From NCBI GenBank assembly GCA_021813405.1, contig JAKAKS010000016.1:1-60586 (forward strand): a stretch of DNA of 60,586 bases. The letters run 5' to 3'. Below the pieces are notes generated by a model that worked only from the letters and a program-made list of their open reading frames with translations, was not told where the DNA came from and searched no databases. Below, in pieces: positions 59,757 through 60,586 of the stretch. Every line of letters starts with the position of its first letter. Position 1 is the stretch's first letter. The DNA is from Nitrospirota bacterium (GTDB taxonomy: Bacteria; Nitrospirota; Thermodesulfovibrionia; Thermodesulfovibrionales; JdFR-88). A program made the translations under genes and the position numbers.

Positions 59757-60586
59757 AGCCCAACATATGCCAGTTGCAGAAAAGCCGCTATGAAAAAAGG
59801 CAATTTCAGCATGCCCGCGTGCAGCATAAAACCGGAGATAAGCGGCCCAACAGCGCGCGGGACCTGGATGGACACGTTTTGCAGGCTGGCCGCCAGGCCG
59901 CGCCTCTCCCGCGTCAGGCCGGCAACAAGCGCCTGCCGAACACCAGCTGTGCCCTGATTTACGCCGGTGCGCACTGCAAACAGGGCTGCGGACAACCCGA
60001 ACTGCGGCATCAGCGGCACCAGAAGCAGAAGAACAAAACCAATGCCGCGCAGAATGATCACCGGGCGTATCAGCCCGTAGCGCTGTGCCAGCCTGGCAAC
60101 CAAAACCGAGCCGGTCCCGCCCAGCAAAAAACTGGCCGAAAGCGCCGGGCCGATGGAACCAGGCCCGTGCTGGAACCTCAGTGCAAACCAGTAGGCTATC
60201 AGCGGGGCTATCATCCCGATGCCCATTCCGTTAACGGTGTTTGCTATAACCAGGCGCGCAAGCATCCGGTTTTCCTGGCGGCGCTCGCGGTATTCCACCG
60301 GGCGGCTGCCGGTTAAAACGACAGGGGGCGTCTCATGCAGTCCGGCAATCATCCAGAAAGCCGATACAGAACCGGCAAAAGAGACCAGAAACAACGGCCT
60401 GTAGGCAAGCGTGTTACCCAGCGGCGATATAAGGAAGTGCACGCCCCCTGTAATAAACGCCCCTGCCGCCATGCCCAAAAAACCTATTGCCGCATTAAGG
60501 CTGAATACCGCGCCGCGTTTATGGGCTGGCAGGGCATTGGCCAGCCACGCCTGCTCCAGCGGGGCAAACGGCCCGGCACTGCCCCC
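59711..60586 (-). CDS. MFS transporter (5' end cut by window)
   Basis: A multi-helix membrane protein, open to the right edge of the window; 291 residues are visible. At the edge the frame reads FAPLEQAWLANALPAHKRGAV, the loop after an early helix, so the N-terminus lies outside. The repeated short loops with Arg (LAQRYGLIRPVIILRGIGFV, VAGLTRERRGLAASLQN) and about eight hydrophobic segments fit the major facilitator superfamily, drug or sugar efflux type. It faces the sugar cluster tail to tail and could export a product, which is inference. Confidence 0.82.
   Translation of the reverse strand, partial: GGSAGPFAPLEQAWLANALPAHKRGAVFSLNAAIGFLGMAAGAFITGGVHFLISPLGNTLAYRPLFLVSFAGSVSAFWMIAGLHETPPVVLTGSRPVEYRERRQENRMLARLVIANTVNGMGIGMIAPLIAYWFALRFQHGPGSIGPALSASFLLGGTGSVLVARLAQRYGLIRPVIILRGIGFVLLLLVPLMPQFGLSAALFAVRTGVNQGTAGVRQALVAGLTRERRGLAASLQNVSIQVPRAVGPLISGFMLHAGMLKLPFFIAAFLQLAYVGLYARFFRGYAEGGVE

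Overview
The window reads as an ordinary chromosome segment of a Gram-negative, probably anaerobic or microaerophilic bacterium. Three things point to Gram-negative: a WaaE-like lipopolysaccharide-core glycosyltransferase, an Slp-type outer-membrane lipoprotein, and a bactofilin/M23 peptidase pair. The futalosine menaquinone genes mqnE and mqnC, a six-haem periplasmic cytochrome, larB, a TAXI binding protein, several radical SAM enzymes and a DHH-CBS-tRNA nucleotidyltransferase fusion are a mix typical of Desulfobacterota, Nitrospirota and neighbouring lineages. The phylum is inferred from gene content only. No rRNA, tRNA, CRISPR array, transposase, integrase or prophage gene was seen.

Layout. 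1-7.4 kb: gatA-gatB (gatB cut by the window edge), a methyltransferase, and a PilZ/acyltransferase-like plus HD-GYP pair. 7.7-10 kb: DUF3108 protein and two family 2 glycosyltransferases. 10.1-13.1 kb: hisA-hisF-tilS. 13.4-19.4 kb: a radical SAM/helix-hairpin-helix protein, an orphan TAXI protein, and gltX-gpsA-larB. 19.4-23.9 kb: a minus-strand run of 35-residue peptide, radical SAM/SPASM enzyme, mqnE, mqnC and a TrxB-like protein. 24-28.3 kb: a soluble histidine kinase, an exported pyroglutamyl peptidase, miaB and mtaB. 28.6-35 kb: hexahaem cytochrome, trxA-tlpA-ffh, proS and an MTA/SAH-type deaminase. 35.8-41.9 kb: glnA, pepA, slp, bactofilin-M23, purM. 41.9-50.4 kb: DHH-CBS-nucleotidyltransferase, TPR-methyltransferase, beta-propeller, and a membrane protein/nuclease/phospholipase D trio. 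50.4-60.6 kb: a sugar cluster behind a near-consensus promoter, with UDP-xylose synthase-like, two further epimerases, a B12-radical SAM enzyme, four glycosyltransferases and a convergent MFS transporter.

Two systems deserve most attention. First, the 35-codon gene at 23714-23821 has a near-perfect ribosome binding site and overlaps a full SPASM-type radical SAM enzyme by 13 bases. This is the layout of a ribosomally made, radical-SAM-modified peptide, here leading into menaquinone genes. Second, the glycan cluster combines pentose-forming and epimerising enzymes, three CgeB-like transferases and a cobalamin radical SAM enzyme, and its product cannot be named. Beyond the genes, a roughly 65-base two-block repeat occurs three times at gene 3' ends, and hisF carries a palindrome-rich in-frame insertion.
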